This document shows, piece after piece, positions 1 through 8,181 of a DNA stretch of 26,809 nt (within the stretch, counting starts at the first letter, position 1; each line of letters opens with the position of its first letter). The translations under genes were made by a program, and so were the position numbers. Origin of the DNA: Pseudomonadales bacterium (lineage in GTDB: Bacteria; Pseudomonadota; Gammaproteobacteria; Pseudomonadales; JAHEIH01); the NCBI GenBank assembly GCA_023255355.1, contig JALRIU010000180.1:1-26809 (forward strand). Reading direction: 5' to 3'. The notes under the pieces are model-generated. The model saw only the letters and a program-made list of their open reading frames with translations. It did not search any database and had not been told where the DNA came from.

Positions 1-184
1 TGAATGTGTGCTTTTGGTTAAGGGTGATGTGTCTGATAAGGCGGAGTTAGACCCTGAGGTTATGCGTGTTATGTCTATTCTCGCTGAGGAATTACCTGTT
101 AAGCAGGCATCTGCATTGGCCTCAAAGATATGTGGTGTTAAGAAAAATGCACTTTATGGATGGGCTCTCGCAAATCTTAAATGA
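1..184 (+). CDS. rsmI: RsmI, 16S rRNA 2'-O-methyltransferase (C-terminal part)
   Basis: Only the last 60 codons are present, reading from base 2 to the TGA at 182-184; the gene starts left of the window. RsmI methylates the 2'-O of C1402 in 16S rRNA using S-adenosylmethionine. The visible tail contains an acidic, helical stretch followed by a Lys-Gln-Ala-Ser-Ala-Leu-Ala segment and then GVKKNALYGWAL, which matches the C-terminal domain of the RsmI/YraL family (E. coli has GVKKNALYKYAL in the same place). The catalytic tetrapyrrole-methylase-like domain is not visible. The following gene, rnpB, has its own promoter. The rsmI - rnpB - mraZ order is familiar from pseudomonads. Confidence 0.88.
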   Translation, partial: ECVLLVKGDVSDKAELDPEVMRVMSILAEELPVKQASALASKICGVKKNALYGWALANLK

Positions 185-204
185 GTTCAAATGGTTTGTG
201 TCGG

Positions 205-226
205 TTAAAGGCTATTATTAAAGGCT
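205..226 (+). repeat. 9-bp direct repeat upstream of rnpB
   Basis: TTAAAGGCT occurs at 205-213 and again at 218-226, a period of 13 bp. The second copy runs into the first base of the proposed -35 hexamer of rnpB. No function is known to me; it could be a chance duplication or a small regulator site. Confidence 0.5.
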
Positions 227-254
227 TGCATAAACATTGATCACTCATTAGACT
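226..254 (+). promoter_or_regulatory. Candidate rnpB promoter
   Basis: TTGCAT at 226-231, a 17-bp spacer and TAGACT at 249-254 resemble a sigma70 promoter. The predicted start falls near 260-261, exactly where the 5' strand of the closing P1 helix of RNase P RNA begins. That positional agreement is the main support; the hexamers themselves are only fair matches. Confidence 0.6.
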
Positions 255-259
255 GCTTG

Positions 260-600
<341 letters not shown>

Positions 601-775
601 TTTTCTCCTCATTTAATAATCAAAAGATCTAGAACTTAAAGTTTTACTTTAAGTTCGCGCCCTATTTTCCTGAATTAATTATTTTATTTTATTTTCCCTC
701 TGTCGTTTTCTCGATGATAGGCGCATTTCTATGCCTGTTTCCTGTGTTTTCGACGATGTTACCGCTTTCTGGTGC
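601..775. other. Intergenic spacer between rnpB and the mraZ promoter
   Basis: No gene is seen. It contains an AT-rich palindrome (listed separately), a T-rich tract at about 668-697 and a weak bulged hairpin near 719-736. It begins directly after the RNase P RNA and ends at the mraZ -35 hexamer. Confidence 0.6.
632..656. repeat. Perfect 10-bp inverted repeat
   Basis: GAACTTAAAG (632-641) and CTTTAAGTTC (647-656) are exact reverse complements around a 5-nt centre, TTTTA. The stem is AT-rich and no U-run follows on either strand, so it is a poor intrinsic terminator. It may stabilise the rnpB 3' region or be an operator. Function unknown. Confidence 0.6.
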
Positions 776-804
776 TTGACTTTTAATGCTCCGGGTCGCA
801 TAGT
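776..804 (+). promoter_or_regulatory. Candidate mraZ (dcw) promoter
   Basis: TTGACT at 776-781, a 17-bp spacer and CATAGT at 799-804 give a sigma70-like promoter with a start near 811. The first of four phased GTGGG-type repeats overlaps the -10, so a protein bound there would block transcription. This matches the E. coli layout, where MraZ represses the first dcw promoter. Confidence 0.6.
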
Positions 805-840
805 GTGGCGAAGTGGGATAATGTGGTGAAAAGTGTCGCA
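801..840 (+). promoter_or_regulatory. MraZ-box array (four 10-bp repeats)
   Basis: GTGTG at 803, GTGGG at 813, GTGGT at 823 and GTGTC at 833 are spaced exactly 10 bp apart; each is preceded by A or T and followed by a purine-rich stretch. Known MraZ operators are tandem TGGGN-type repeats with 5-nt gaps, i.e. one per helical turn, contacted by the ring-shaped MraZ oligomer. The array overlaps the -10 and continues past the predicted start, which fits autorepression by the mraZ product encoded 36 bp downstream. Confidence 0.75.
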
Positions 841-875
841 TTATGGATTTTAAAACTAGCTGAAGTGGGTTTTGA

Positions 876-1334
876 GTGTTTAGAGGCGTTACACATATCA
901 ATTTAGATGCGAAGGGGCGGATGGCTATGCCAGCTAAATACCGCGACCGTTTGTCGTCTGAATTTGGTGGTCAGGTCGTTATAACGATCGATACGCAAAC
1001 GCGCTGCCTGTTGGTTTATCCGCTTGCTACTTGGGAGGTTTTAGAGCGTCAAATTCAAGATTTGCCCTCCTTTGATCCTGCTGTGAAGCGCTTTCAACGG
1101 TTAACAATTGGTTATGCCAGTGATCTAGAGTTGGATGGGAGTGGTCGCGTGCTTTTGCCGCAGTCTTTGCGTGACTATGCGGACCTGGAGAAAAAGGTCG
1201 TGCTGGTTGGGCAGGGTAAGAAATTTGAGTTGTGGGGTGAGGATGCTTGGCTTGCTCATCGTGAACAATGGTTGGCAGAGGAGGCAGATGTTGATCTTTT
1301 GTCTTCTGATGCACTCAAGAATTTGGCGATGTAA
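876..1334 (+). CDS. mraZ: MraZ, transcriptional regulator of the dcw cluster
   Basis: The 152-residue protein has two SpoVT/AbrB-like halves, each carrying the family DxxxR motif: DAKGRMAMPAKYRD near residue 11 and DGSGRVLLPQSLRD near residue 87. It assembles as a ring and binds tandem GTGGG-type repeats; in E. coli it represses its own operon. The GTG start at 876 gives the family N-terminus MFRG. Upstream there is no clear Shine-Dalgarno, only AAGTGGG at 863-869, which also resembles a MraZ box. The stop overlaps the rsmH start (TAATG), implying coupled translation. Length is the same as E. coli MraZ. Confidence 0.97.
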   Translation: MFRGVTHINLDAKGRMAMPAKYRDRLSSEFGGQVVITIDTQTRCLLVYPLATWEVLERQIQDLPSFDPAVKRFQRLTIGYASDLELDGSGRVLLPQSLRDYADLEKKVVLVGQGKKFELWGEDAWLAHREQWLAEEADVDLLSSDALKNLAM

Positions 1335-2248
1335 TGGCTAATGAGCACATTACTGTTTTGTTGCATGAGGCTATTGAGGGCTTAGCCATTCGCCGTGATG
1401 GGTTTTATGTTGATGGTACATTCGGTCGGGGTGGCCACAGTCGACTAATACTTGAGAATCTTGGTGCTGATGGTCGATTGCTAGGTATAGATAAGGATCC
1501 AAGAGCGATTGAGGCAGCTAACAGCTTGGCGGTGATGGATGGACGATTTTCTATAGCTCATGGCAGTTTTGCTGAACTTGATTCTTTGGTTGCAGCGGGA
1601 ACAGTGGATGGCATTTTGTTGGATCTTGGTGTTTCTTCGCCGCAGTTAGATGAAGCTGAAAGGGGATTTAGCTTTCAGAAAGATGGTCCCTTGGATATGC
1701 GGATGAATCCACTAGTTGGCGAAAGTGCTGCGCAGTGGGTGAATCGAGAAAAAGAAGCTGAATTGGTGCGTGTTTTTAAAACCTTTGGTGAGGAGCGTTA
1801 TAGCAAGAGGATTGCGGCTGCAATCGTTAAGGTGAGAAACAAAACGCCTTTTGAGAGCACATTGCAGTTAGCTAAGGTGGTGGCAGAGGCTCACCCAGCG
1901 TGGGAAAAGGGTAGGCATCCGGCGACAAAAGTTTTTCAGGCGATTCGTATTTATATAAATAACGAATTGGGTGATCTGGAGTCGGCATTAGAGAGTGCTT
2001 TAAATCTGTTAAGGCCAGGTGGTCGATTGGTTGTGATTAGTTTTCACTCCTTAGAGGATCGTATGGTTAAGCAGTTTATGCGCAAGCAGCAAAAGGGCGA
2101 TGAGTTTCCGGCAGGACTTCCTATCCCAGAGTCTGCATTGAATAAAAAGATGCGCAATATCGGTAAGGCTGTTATGGCGAGCGATGCGGAAGTCGCTGCA
2201 AACGTGAGATCGCGTAGCGCAGTGATGCGCATTGCAGAAAAGCTATAG
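1334..2248 (+). CDS. rsmH: RsmH, 16S rRNA N4-cytosine-1402 methyltransferase
   Basis: RsmH (MraW) adds the N4-methyl group to C1402 of 16S rRNA, the same nucleotide that RsmI modifies on the ribose; both genes lie in this window, separated by rnpB and mraZ. The 304-residue protein shows the SAM-binding segment YVDGTFGRGGHSRLIL near residue 26, an acidic motif II with GIDKD, and the DLGVSSPQLDEAERGFSF block typical of the family. The C-terminal GGRLVVISFHSLEDRMVK is also diagnostic. It begins inside the mraZ stop codon. 21-27 bp separate it from ftsL, depending on the ftsL start. Confidence 0.97.
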   Translation: MANEHITVLLHEAIEGLAIRRDGFYVDGTFGRGGHSRLILENLGADGRLLGIDKDPRAIEAANSLAVMDGRFSIAHGSFAELDSLVAAGTVDGILLDLGVSSPQLDEAERGFSFQKDGPLDMRMNPLVGESAAQWVNREKEAELVRVFKTFGEERYSKRIAAAIVKVRNKTPFESTLQLAKVVAEAHPAWEKGRHPATKVFQAIRIYINNELGDLESALESALNLLRPGGRLVVISFHSLEDRMVKQFMRKQQKGDEFPAGLPIPESALNKKMRNIGKAVMASDAEVAANVRSRSAVMRIAEKL

Positions 2249-2275
2249 CATAGGTGTTTTGAATCGGAGGTGGGT

Positions 2276-2539
2276 TTGAAATATCGAGCGGAGTGGATCT
2301 TGTTGGTATTGGTATTAGGTACTGCGGTTGGTGTGGAGTACATGGCGCACCAGACGCGCCAACTTTTCAGTGAATTGCAGCGCATGGTTCGCCACGAAGA
2401 AAATCTTCGCGCTGACTGGGGGCGTTTGTTGTTAGAGATGAGTACTTGGGGTGCTCATGCGCGAGTCGAAAAGATGGCGCGCGAAAAAATGGGCATGGAT
2501 GTTCCAAAATTGGACGATATTGAGGTAATTAAACAGTGA
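2276..2539 (+). CDS. ftsL: FtsL, division protein
   Basis: FtsL is a bitopic membrane protein that forms the FtsQLB complex and activates the FtsWI septal synthase. The 87-residue product has a short cytoplasmic tail, one membrane segment at about residues 7-24 (WILLVLVLGTAVGVEYMA) and a periplasmic coiled-coil-like stretch rich in Leu, Glu and Arg ending in DDIEVIKQ. I chose the TTG at 2276 because GGAGG (2266-2270) lies 5 nt upstream; the in-frame GTG at 2270 overlaps that Shine-Dalgarno and is less likely. The stop overlaps the ftsI GTG start. Sequence conservation in FtsL is low, so identity also relies on position. Confidence 0.9.
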   Translation: MKYRAEWILLVLVLGTAVGVEYMAHQTRQLFSELQRMVRHEENLRADWGRLLLEMSTWGAHARVEKMAREKMGMDVPKLDDIEVIKQ

Positions 2540-4272
2540 AGAACAAGGTAATGAAGCCATACGTTTGGCGTTATTACACACTGGCTTTTCTGCTAGCGGT
2601 CTTGTTCGCACTATTGATTGGGCGCGTGGCAATGCTGCAATTGAGTGATGAGGGGCGTGGTCGAGCCTTCCTTCAGCAGCAGGGTGATGCGCGTAGTATC
2701 CGTACCCTAACTGTGCCTGCTAGTCGAGGTGTTATCACTGATCGTAATGGTGAAATCTTGGCGATGAGTACGCCGGTCGAATCGTTGTGGATTAACCCTA
2801 AATATTTTGAAGCAAAAGACGATGCCATTAAGGTTTTGGCAAAGGTATCTGGAGAGAAAGAATCAGCCTTCCGTGCTCGTTTGCAACGAAATTCAAAGCA
2901 AGGCTTTATGTTTATTGAGCGCCAAATCAGCCCGGAAAAAGCGAAAGAAGTTTTGGCTTACGGCTTTAAAGGCGTCCACTCTCAGACCGAATACAAGCGA
3001 TTCTATCCTGCTGGTGATGTGATTTCACAGGTCGTTGGATTTACTAATATAAGCGATCAGGGTCAGGAGGGTATTGAGCTTGCCTTTAATGATCAGTTGG
3101 CGGGTCATCCAGGGCGTAAACAGGTCATGAAGGATCTCAATGGCAATGTTATTAGAGAGATCGCTGAGGTCGAGGCGCCAAAACAGGGTGGCCAGATCCA
3201 ATTAGCAATCGATCTCCGTTTGCAATATGTAGCTCAGCGTGAGTTAGCGCAGGCGCTTACTAATTTTGGTGCCAAAGCTGGCACTGTCGTTATGTTGGAT
3301 GTTAATACGGGTGAGTTGTTAGCAATGGCGAGCCAGCCATCGTTTAATCCAAATAATCGTCGCAATATGAAGATAGATCATGTTCGTAACCGTGCGTTAA
3401 CGGATGTTTTAGAGCCTGGCTCTACGGCTAAGCCATTGTCCATGATCGCTGCACTAAAAAGTGGTAAGTACACACCTAAAACCGTGGTTGATACCAATCC
3501 TGGCTATATTCGAATTGAGCGTAAAGTATTTCCAGATCCTGTAAATTACGGTGTGATTGATGTTACTAAAATTTTGGCTAAGTCTAGTCAAGTAGGCATG
3601 TCTAAAGTTGCCCTAGATATTGGTAATGCCCCTATTAGAAGTGTTTTGTTGTCACTAGGATTTGGTGAGTCTACGTATTCTCGCTTCCCTGGCGAAAGTT
3701 CTGGTTTGTTTCCTGTATACGATCGTGAGCCCACCGGTATTGAAACGGCAACAATGGCGTTTGGTTACGGTTTTGCAGTAACGCCTGTGCAATTGGCTTC
3801 TGCTTATGCAACGTTAGCTAGTGGCGGTATTAAGCGGCCTGTTTCTTTGTTAAAGGTCGAAAGCGATGTGGTTGCTGGTGAGCGAGTTATCGAAGAAGGC
3901 GTAGCTAAACAAGTTGTTAATATGCTGCGAGAGGTTGTCAAGCTAGGTGGCACGGGAACGATGGCGGCCACTGAGTTGTATGGTGTGGCCGGCAAGACCG
4001 GCACCGCGCATAAGGTAGGCAAAGGTGGGTATGCAGATAGTAAATACATGGCCTTATTTGCCGGCATAGCACCGGTGGATAATCCCAGAATTGCCGCGGT
4101 AGTTGTGATCGATGAGCCGGCGGGCAATCGATATCATGGTGGGCAAGTGGCAGCGCCAGTATTTTCGAGAGTCGTTAATGACTCTCTTCGCATATTAAAC
4201 GTTCGTCCAAGTATTTCAGTGAACGAAAAAGTTGCTGTGACGGCAGGCCAGGGGGTGACCCATGCAGGTTGA
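2536..4272 (+). CDS. ftsI: FtsI (PBP3), septal peptidoglycan transpeptidase
   Basis: FtsI cross-links septal peptidoglycan in the periplasm together with the glycosyltransferase FtsW and is the target of many beta-lactams. The 578-residue protein has a membrane anchor at about residues 13-33, a dimerisation/pedestal domain beginning with SRGVITDRNGEILA, and a transpeptidase domain. Catalytic STAKP is at S296 and KTGT at K487. The middle motif, normally SxN (SSN in E. coli PBP3), reads S350-S351-Q352 here, from codon CAA; see findings. The GTG start at 2536 overlaps the ftsL stop (GTGA); an ATG five codons later is possible. The 3' end overlaps murE by 11 bp. Confidence 0.97.
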   Translation: MKNKVMKPYVWRYYTLAFLLAVLFALLIGRVAMLQLSDEGRGRAFLQQQGDARSIRTLTVPASRGVITDRNGEILAMSTPVESLWINPKYFEAKDDAIKVLAKVSGEKESAFRARLQRNSKQGFMFIERQISPEKAKEVLAYGFKGVHSQTEYKRFYPAGDVISQVVGFTNISDQGQEGIELAFNDQLAGHPGRKQVMKDLNGNVIREIAEVEAPKQGGQIQLAIDLRLQYVAQRELAQALTNFGAKAGTVVMLDVNTGELLAMASQPSFNPNNRRNMKIDHVRNRALTDVLEPGSTAKPLSMIAALKSGKYTPKTVVDTNPGYIRIERKVFPDPVNYGVIDVTKILAKSSQVGMSKVALDIGNAPIRSVLLSLGFGESTYSRFPGESSGLFPVYDREPTGIETATMAFGYGFAVTPVQLASAYATLASGGIKRPVSLLKVESDVVAGERVIEEGVAKQVVNMLREVVKLGGTGTMAATELYGVAGKTGTAHKVGKGGYADSKYMALFAGIAPVDNPRIAAVVVIDEPAGNRYHGGQVAAPVFSRVVNDSLRILNVRPSISVNEKVAVTAGQGVTHAG

Positions 4273-5731
4273 TCTCCAGCAATTTGTGCCTGCGGCATTT
4301 ATGCCAGAGCAACGTCATGCGATGTTAAACGATATATTCGTAGACAGTAGAGATGTTATTCCAGGATCTGGTTTTATTGCGTTGCGTGGTAGTCAGCTCG
4401 ATGGTAGGAAATATATTGAAAGTGCTGTAAAAAACGGTGCCTCTCTTGTATTTGCAGACGCTAAAGATTTGATCCTTGATCAGTCAGTTCGTTCGGTTGT
4501 CATAAATATTCCTGAGCTTGAGTCACATATCGCTGCAATGGCAGCGGATTTCTATGATCACCCCTCGATCAATGTAAATACCATTGCAGTCACTGGAACT
4601 AACGGTAAGACTAGTGTGTGTAAGTTTATAGCTGATGCTATGTCTGAATTACATGGTTCATGTGCCTATATGGGAACATTGGGTTGGGGTGTCGGAGCAG
4701 ATCTACAACCACTGCAAAACACAACGCCTGATGTCGTCTCTGTGCAGCGTATTTTGCGTCGTGTTGTTGACCAAGGTGCTCGAAGTATCGCCATGGAGGT
4801 TTCATCCCATGGGTTGCATCAAGGTCGAATTGATAACGTCTTGATTGATGTGGCGGTATTCACAAACTTAAGTCGCGATCACCTTGATTACCATGGGGAC
4901 ATGTCGGCTTATGCAGAAGTTAAGCGAAGCTTGTTCGGGCGCAATGAATTGCAATGCTCAGTTATCAATATTGATGATGAATTTGGGTTGACGTGGTATG
5001 AAAGTCTTCGCCTTTCATCTGAGGTGTTGTCATACAGTGCCCGTGATAAGGCTGATATCAGCCTCAACCACGTCGAGTATTCTCTGAACAAAACTTATAT
5101 AGACATTCAAACGCCATTCGGTGGAGTTGCGTTGAGTTTGCCTGTTGTTGGGCCGTTTAATGTTTATAACCTATTAGCAACTTGCGCAGTTCTTTGTCAC
5201 TACACGAACGATTTAGAAAAAATCACGCAAGCAATGGCTGCTATCAAGCCCGTACCAGGCCGTATGCAGCTAGTTGATTCAGAGAAGCCTGTAGTCATAG
5301 TAGATTATTCTCATACCCCTGATGGTCTTGAAAAAGCCTTGCTGGCTATAAAGCCCCATTGCAAAGGAAATGTTTGGGTGGTTTTTGGTTGTGGGGGTGA
5401 TAGAGATGGTGGTAAACGGCCTTTGATGGCTGCTGTTGCAGAACGATTAGCTGATAAGGTTGTTGTGACTAGTGATAATCCTCGGAGCGAATCCCCACAA
5501 GCAATTATCAATCAAATTATGCAGGGTTTTGTAAAGTTAGATGTAGTCACCGCGATCGAAGATAGATATCAAGCGATATCCTTTGCGCTGTCTAGTGCCG
5601 GCCTCGAAGATTGTGTATTGCTAGCTGGAAAGGGGCATGAAACCTATCAAATTTTAAATAGTGGCACGATTCATTTTGATGATCGCGAAGTAGCTGCTGA
5701 AATTTTGAGGGGGCTGGTCAGATGCAATTGA
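4262..5731 (+). CDS. murE: MurE, UDP-MurNAc-Ala-Glu:meso-DAP ligase
   Basis: MurE adds the third amino acid of the peptidoglycan stem peptide in the cytoplasm using ATP. The 489-residue protein has the N-terminal UDP-binding domain (FVDSRDVIPGSGFIALRG), the ATP loop TGTNGKTS with K116, the central AMEVSSHGL segment with the site of the carbamylated lysine region (AEVKRSLF), and a C-terminal domain with D405-N406-P407-R408. The DNPR motif marks the enzymes that add meso-diaminopimelate rather than lysine, so the wall is of the usual Gram-negative type. It overlaps ftsI by 11 bp and murF by 10 bp. Confidence 0.97.
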   Translation: MQVDLQQFVPAAFMPEQRHAMLNDIFVDSRDVIPGSGFIALRGSQLDGRKYIESAVKNGASLVFADAKDLILDQSVRSVVINIPELESHIAAMAADFYDHPSINVNTIAVTGTNGKTSVCKFIADAMSELHGSCAYMGTLGWGVGADLQPLQNTTPDVVSVQRILRRVVDQGARSIAMEVSSHGLHQGRIDNVLIDVAVFTNLSRDHLDYHGDMSAYAEVKRSLFGRNELQCSVINIDDEFGLTWYESLRLSSEVLSYSARDKADISLNHVEYSLNKTYIDIQTPFGGVALSLPVVGPFNVYNLLATCAVLCHYTNDLEKITQAMAAIKPVPGRMQLVDSEKPVVIVDYSHTPDGLEKALLAIKPHCKGNVWVVFGCGGDRDGGKRPLMAAVAERLADKVVVTSDNPRSESPQAIINQIMQGFVKLDVVTAIEDRYQAISFALSSAGLEDCVLLAGKGHETYQILNSGTIHFDDREVAAEILRGLVRCN

Positions 5732-7086
5732 TTTGTGAAGCAGACCAATTGGCAAAACTTCTCTCCGGTAAGTTGATGTCGGCATCCTTAGATCTTCATG
5801 GTCTTATAAGTTCAGACTCGCGATCGATTAATCAAGGTGATGTATTTGTTGCGCTGCGAGGCGATGTGTTTGATGGGCATGATTTCTTGGCAGATGTTCA
5901 GGCCAAGGGCGCTAGTCTTGCTGTGGTGGAACAGTTTGATGAAGCATTAAGTCTGCCTCAGATAGTGGTTGAGAATTCCTTGCGTGCATTTGGGCAAATG
6001 GGAAAATTGATCAGAGATTATTTTGTAGGTCCCGTTTTTGCAATTACGGGTAGTTGCGGTAAGACAACCTCCAAAGAGATGCTTGCTTGCATTCTGGCTA
6101 CTGAAGGGCGAGTGGTTGCAACTAAGGGAAATCATAATAATGAAGTGGGCGTTCCCCAAACATTAAGCCAGCTAGAAAATAGTTATGACTTTGCCATCAT
6201 TGAAATGGGTGCGGCCAAACTTAACGATATTGCCTATTTAGCAGACTTTGTGGCGCCTGATTATGCGATGGTGACGATGGTTGCACCTTCGCATTTGCAG
6301 AGCTTTGGATCGCTTCAAAATATCGCCGCTACAAAATATGAAATTTTTTCAAATACACATAATTTACGTGGCTGTGTCATCAATGGTGATGATCCTGTTA
6401 CTGAGGCTTGGCGTGCATCTCTACTGAATCAGGAGTTGCGTGTTTATAGTTTTGGTATGCAGTCTAAAAACGATGTATTTGCTGCTGATGTTGACTTAGG
6501 TATGGATCACTCAGTGTTTACGGTTTATGCACCTCAAGGTCAATTTAGGGTGACTTTGAATGTTCCTGGCAAGCATATGGTGATGAATGCTCTGGCAGTA
6601 ATTTCTCTTGCGCTCATGTCTGGTGTTGAAGCCAATAACATTATAGAGGGGTTAGCACAATATCGTTGCATGGCCGGCCGTTTAGCAGAATCTAAACGTT
6701 GGGGTATGCGTATTATCGATGATACTTATAACGCCAACCCAACATCGATGAAATCAGCAATAGAAACACTTGCCATGTCAGTTCCTCGCAGGATTTTGGT
6801 TTTGGGTGATATGGCTGAATTGGGAGAGCAGAGTGAGGCTATGCATAGTGATGTGGGTCGTTATGCTATGGGTCGTGTAGATGCATTGTTTTGCTGTGGT
6901 GAAAAAATGAAAGCTGCTGCGGCTGCCTTTGGCGCAGATGCTCATTATTTCGAAGATCAAGAATCTCTGGCATTGTCCTTAAGTGAGTATTCACAAACTG
7001 GAGATACATTGTTATTCAAGGGTTCTAGAAGTTCGAAGATGGAAAAAGTCATCGCGCGCTTGGCGCAACTAAAGGAAGGGGAATAG
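5722..7086 (+). CDS. murF: MurF, UDP-MurNAc-tripeptide:D-Ala-D-Ala ligase
   Basis: MurF attaches the D-Ala-D-Ala dipeptide made by Ddl (encoded downstream in the same cluster) and completes the UDP-MurNAc-pentapeptide. In the 454 residues I see the substrate-binding SSDSRSINQGDVFVALRG near residue 30, the ATP loop TGSCGKTTSKEM with K114, GNHNNEVGVPQTL and, in the C-terminal domain, DDTYNANPTSMKSAIE, all typical of MurF. E. coli MurF is 452 residues. It overlaps murE by 10 bp, with translation probably coupled, and ends 3 bp before mraY. Confidence 0.97.
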   Translation: MQLICEADQLAKLLSGKLMSASLDLHGLISSDSRSINQGDVFVALRGDVFDGHDFLADVQAKGASLAVVEQFDEALSLPQIVVENSLRAFGQMGKLIRDYFVGPVFAITGSCGKTTSKEMLACILATEGRVVATKGNHNNEVGVPQTLSQLENSYDFAIIEMGAAKLNDIAYLADFVAPDYAMVTMVAPSHLQSFGSLQNIAATKYEIFSNTHNLRGCVINGDDPVTEAWRASLLNQELRVYSFGMQSKNDVFAADVDLGMDHSVFTVYAPQGQFRVTLNVPGKHMVMNALAVISLALMSGVEANNIIEGLAQYRCMAGRLAESKRWGMRIIDDTYNANPTSMKSAIETLAMSVPRRILVLGDMAELGEQSEAMHSDVGRYAMGRVDALFCCGEKMKAAAAAFGADAHYFEDQESLALSLSEYSQTGDTLLFKGSRSSKMEKVIARLAQLKEGE

Positions 7087-7089
7087 TTC

Positions 7090-8172
7090 ATGTTGCTTTG
7101 GTTGTCAGATTTACTTGCAAACTATATCGGTGGCTTCGGTGTGTTTAAGTACCTTACCGTCCGCGGCATTATGGGTGTTATTACAGCCATGGCGATTGCA
7201 TTAATACTCGGTCCGACCATGATTCGTCGCCTTAATTATCACCAGATTGGTCAGTCTGTTCGAAATGATGGACCGGCATCGCATTTGTCCAAGTCAGGTA
7301 CCCCTACGATGGGTGGTGCGTTAATTCTTGTTGCCATTATTCTTAGTACGCTGCTTTGGTCGGATCTTAGTAATTCTCATGTTTGGGTTGTTGTAATTGT
7401 TACGTTAATTTTTGGCGCTGTAGGTTGGATTGATGATTATCGTAAAGTCATAGAGAAAAACTCCAAGGGATTGCCTGCGCGGTGGAAATATTTTTGGCAA
7501 TCAGTGGGTGGTTTTGGCGTGGCAACCTTCCTTTATATGAATGCAGACAGCAATGTTGTTACTGGGCTCTATCTACCCTTTATCAATGGAATGGTCGTTG
7601 ATATGGGAATCTTTTTTATTGTCTTTGCCTACTTTGTAATCGTAGGGAGTAGTAATGCTGTCAATTTAACAGATGGTTTAGATGGTCTTGCTATTCTCCC
7701 GACGGTCTTGGTCGCTGGCGCTCTAGGTATCATTGCATACCTCACTGGCAACATAAAATTTGCCGAATATCTTTTGATTCCGTACGTGCAAGGTACTGGC
7801 GAGATCATTATTTTCTGTGCGTCGATAGTTGGCGCTGGTCTGGGGTTCCTTTGGTTCAATACCTATCCCGCGCAGGTATTTATGGGTGATGTTGGTGCAC
7901 TAGCGCTTGGTGCAGCGCTGGGCGCCGTTGCAGTAATCATTCGTCACGAAGTTGTACTGTTCATTATGGGCGGTGTATTCGTAATGGAAACATTGTCGGT
8001 AGTGATTCAAGTGGCATCTTTCAAATTAACGGGTAAGCGCGTTTTTAGAATGGCACCCATTCATCACCATTTTGAGCTAAAGGGGTGGCCTGAGCCTCGA
8101 GTTATCGTCAGATTTTGGATCATCACTGTAGTTTTGGTGTTGATCGGCCTAGCGACATTGAAAATTAGGTAG
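7090..8172 (+). CDS. mraY: MraY, phospho-MurNAc-pentapeptide translocase (lipid I synthase)
   Basis: MraY transfers phospho-MurNAc-pentapeptide onto undecaprenyl phosphate to make lipid I at the inner face of the membrane. The 360-residue polytopic protein (about ten membrane segments) carries the Mg-binding aspartates D115-D116 in IDDYRKV, the NLTDGLDGLA loop at 192-201 and the conserved histidine motif HHHFELKGWPE from H325. The length is identical to E. coli MraY. The purine-rich AAGGAAGGGG just upstream of the start supplies the ribosome-binding site within the end of murF. Confidence 0.97.
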   Translation: MLLWLSDLLANYIGGFGVFKYLTVRGIMGVITAMAIALILGPTMIRRLNYHQIGQSVRNDGPASHLSKSGTPTMGGALILVAIILSTLLWSDLSNSHVWVVVIVTLIFGAVGWIDDYRKVIEKNSKGLPARWKYFWQSVGGFGVATFLYMNADSNVVTGLYLPFINGMVVDMGIFFIVFAYFVIVGSSNAVNLTDGLDGLAILPTVLVAGALGIIAYLTGNIKFAEYLLIPYVQGTGEIIIFCASIVGAGLGFLWFNTYPAQVFMGDVGALALGAALGAVAVIIRHEVVLFIMGGVFVMETLSVVIQVASFKLTGKRVFRMAPIHHHFELKGWPEPRVIVRFWIITVVLVLIGLATLKIR

Positions 8173-8181
8173 GAGAATAAA

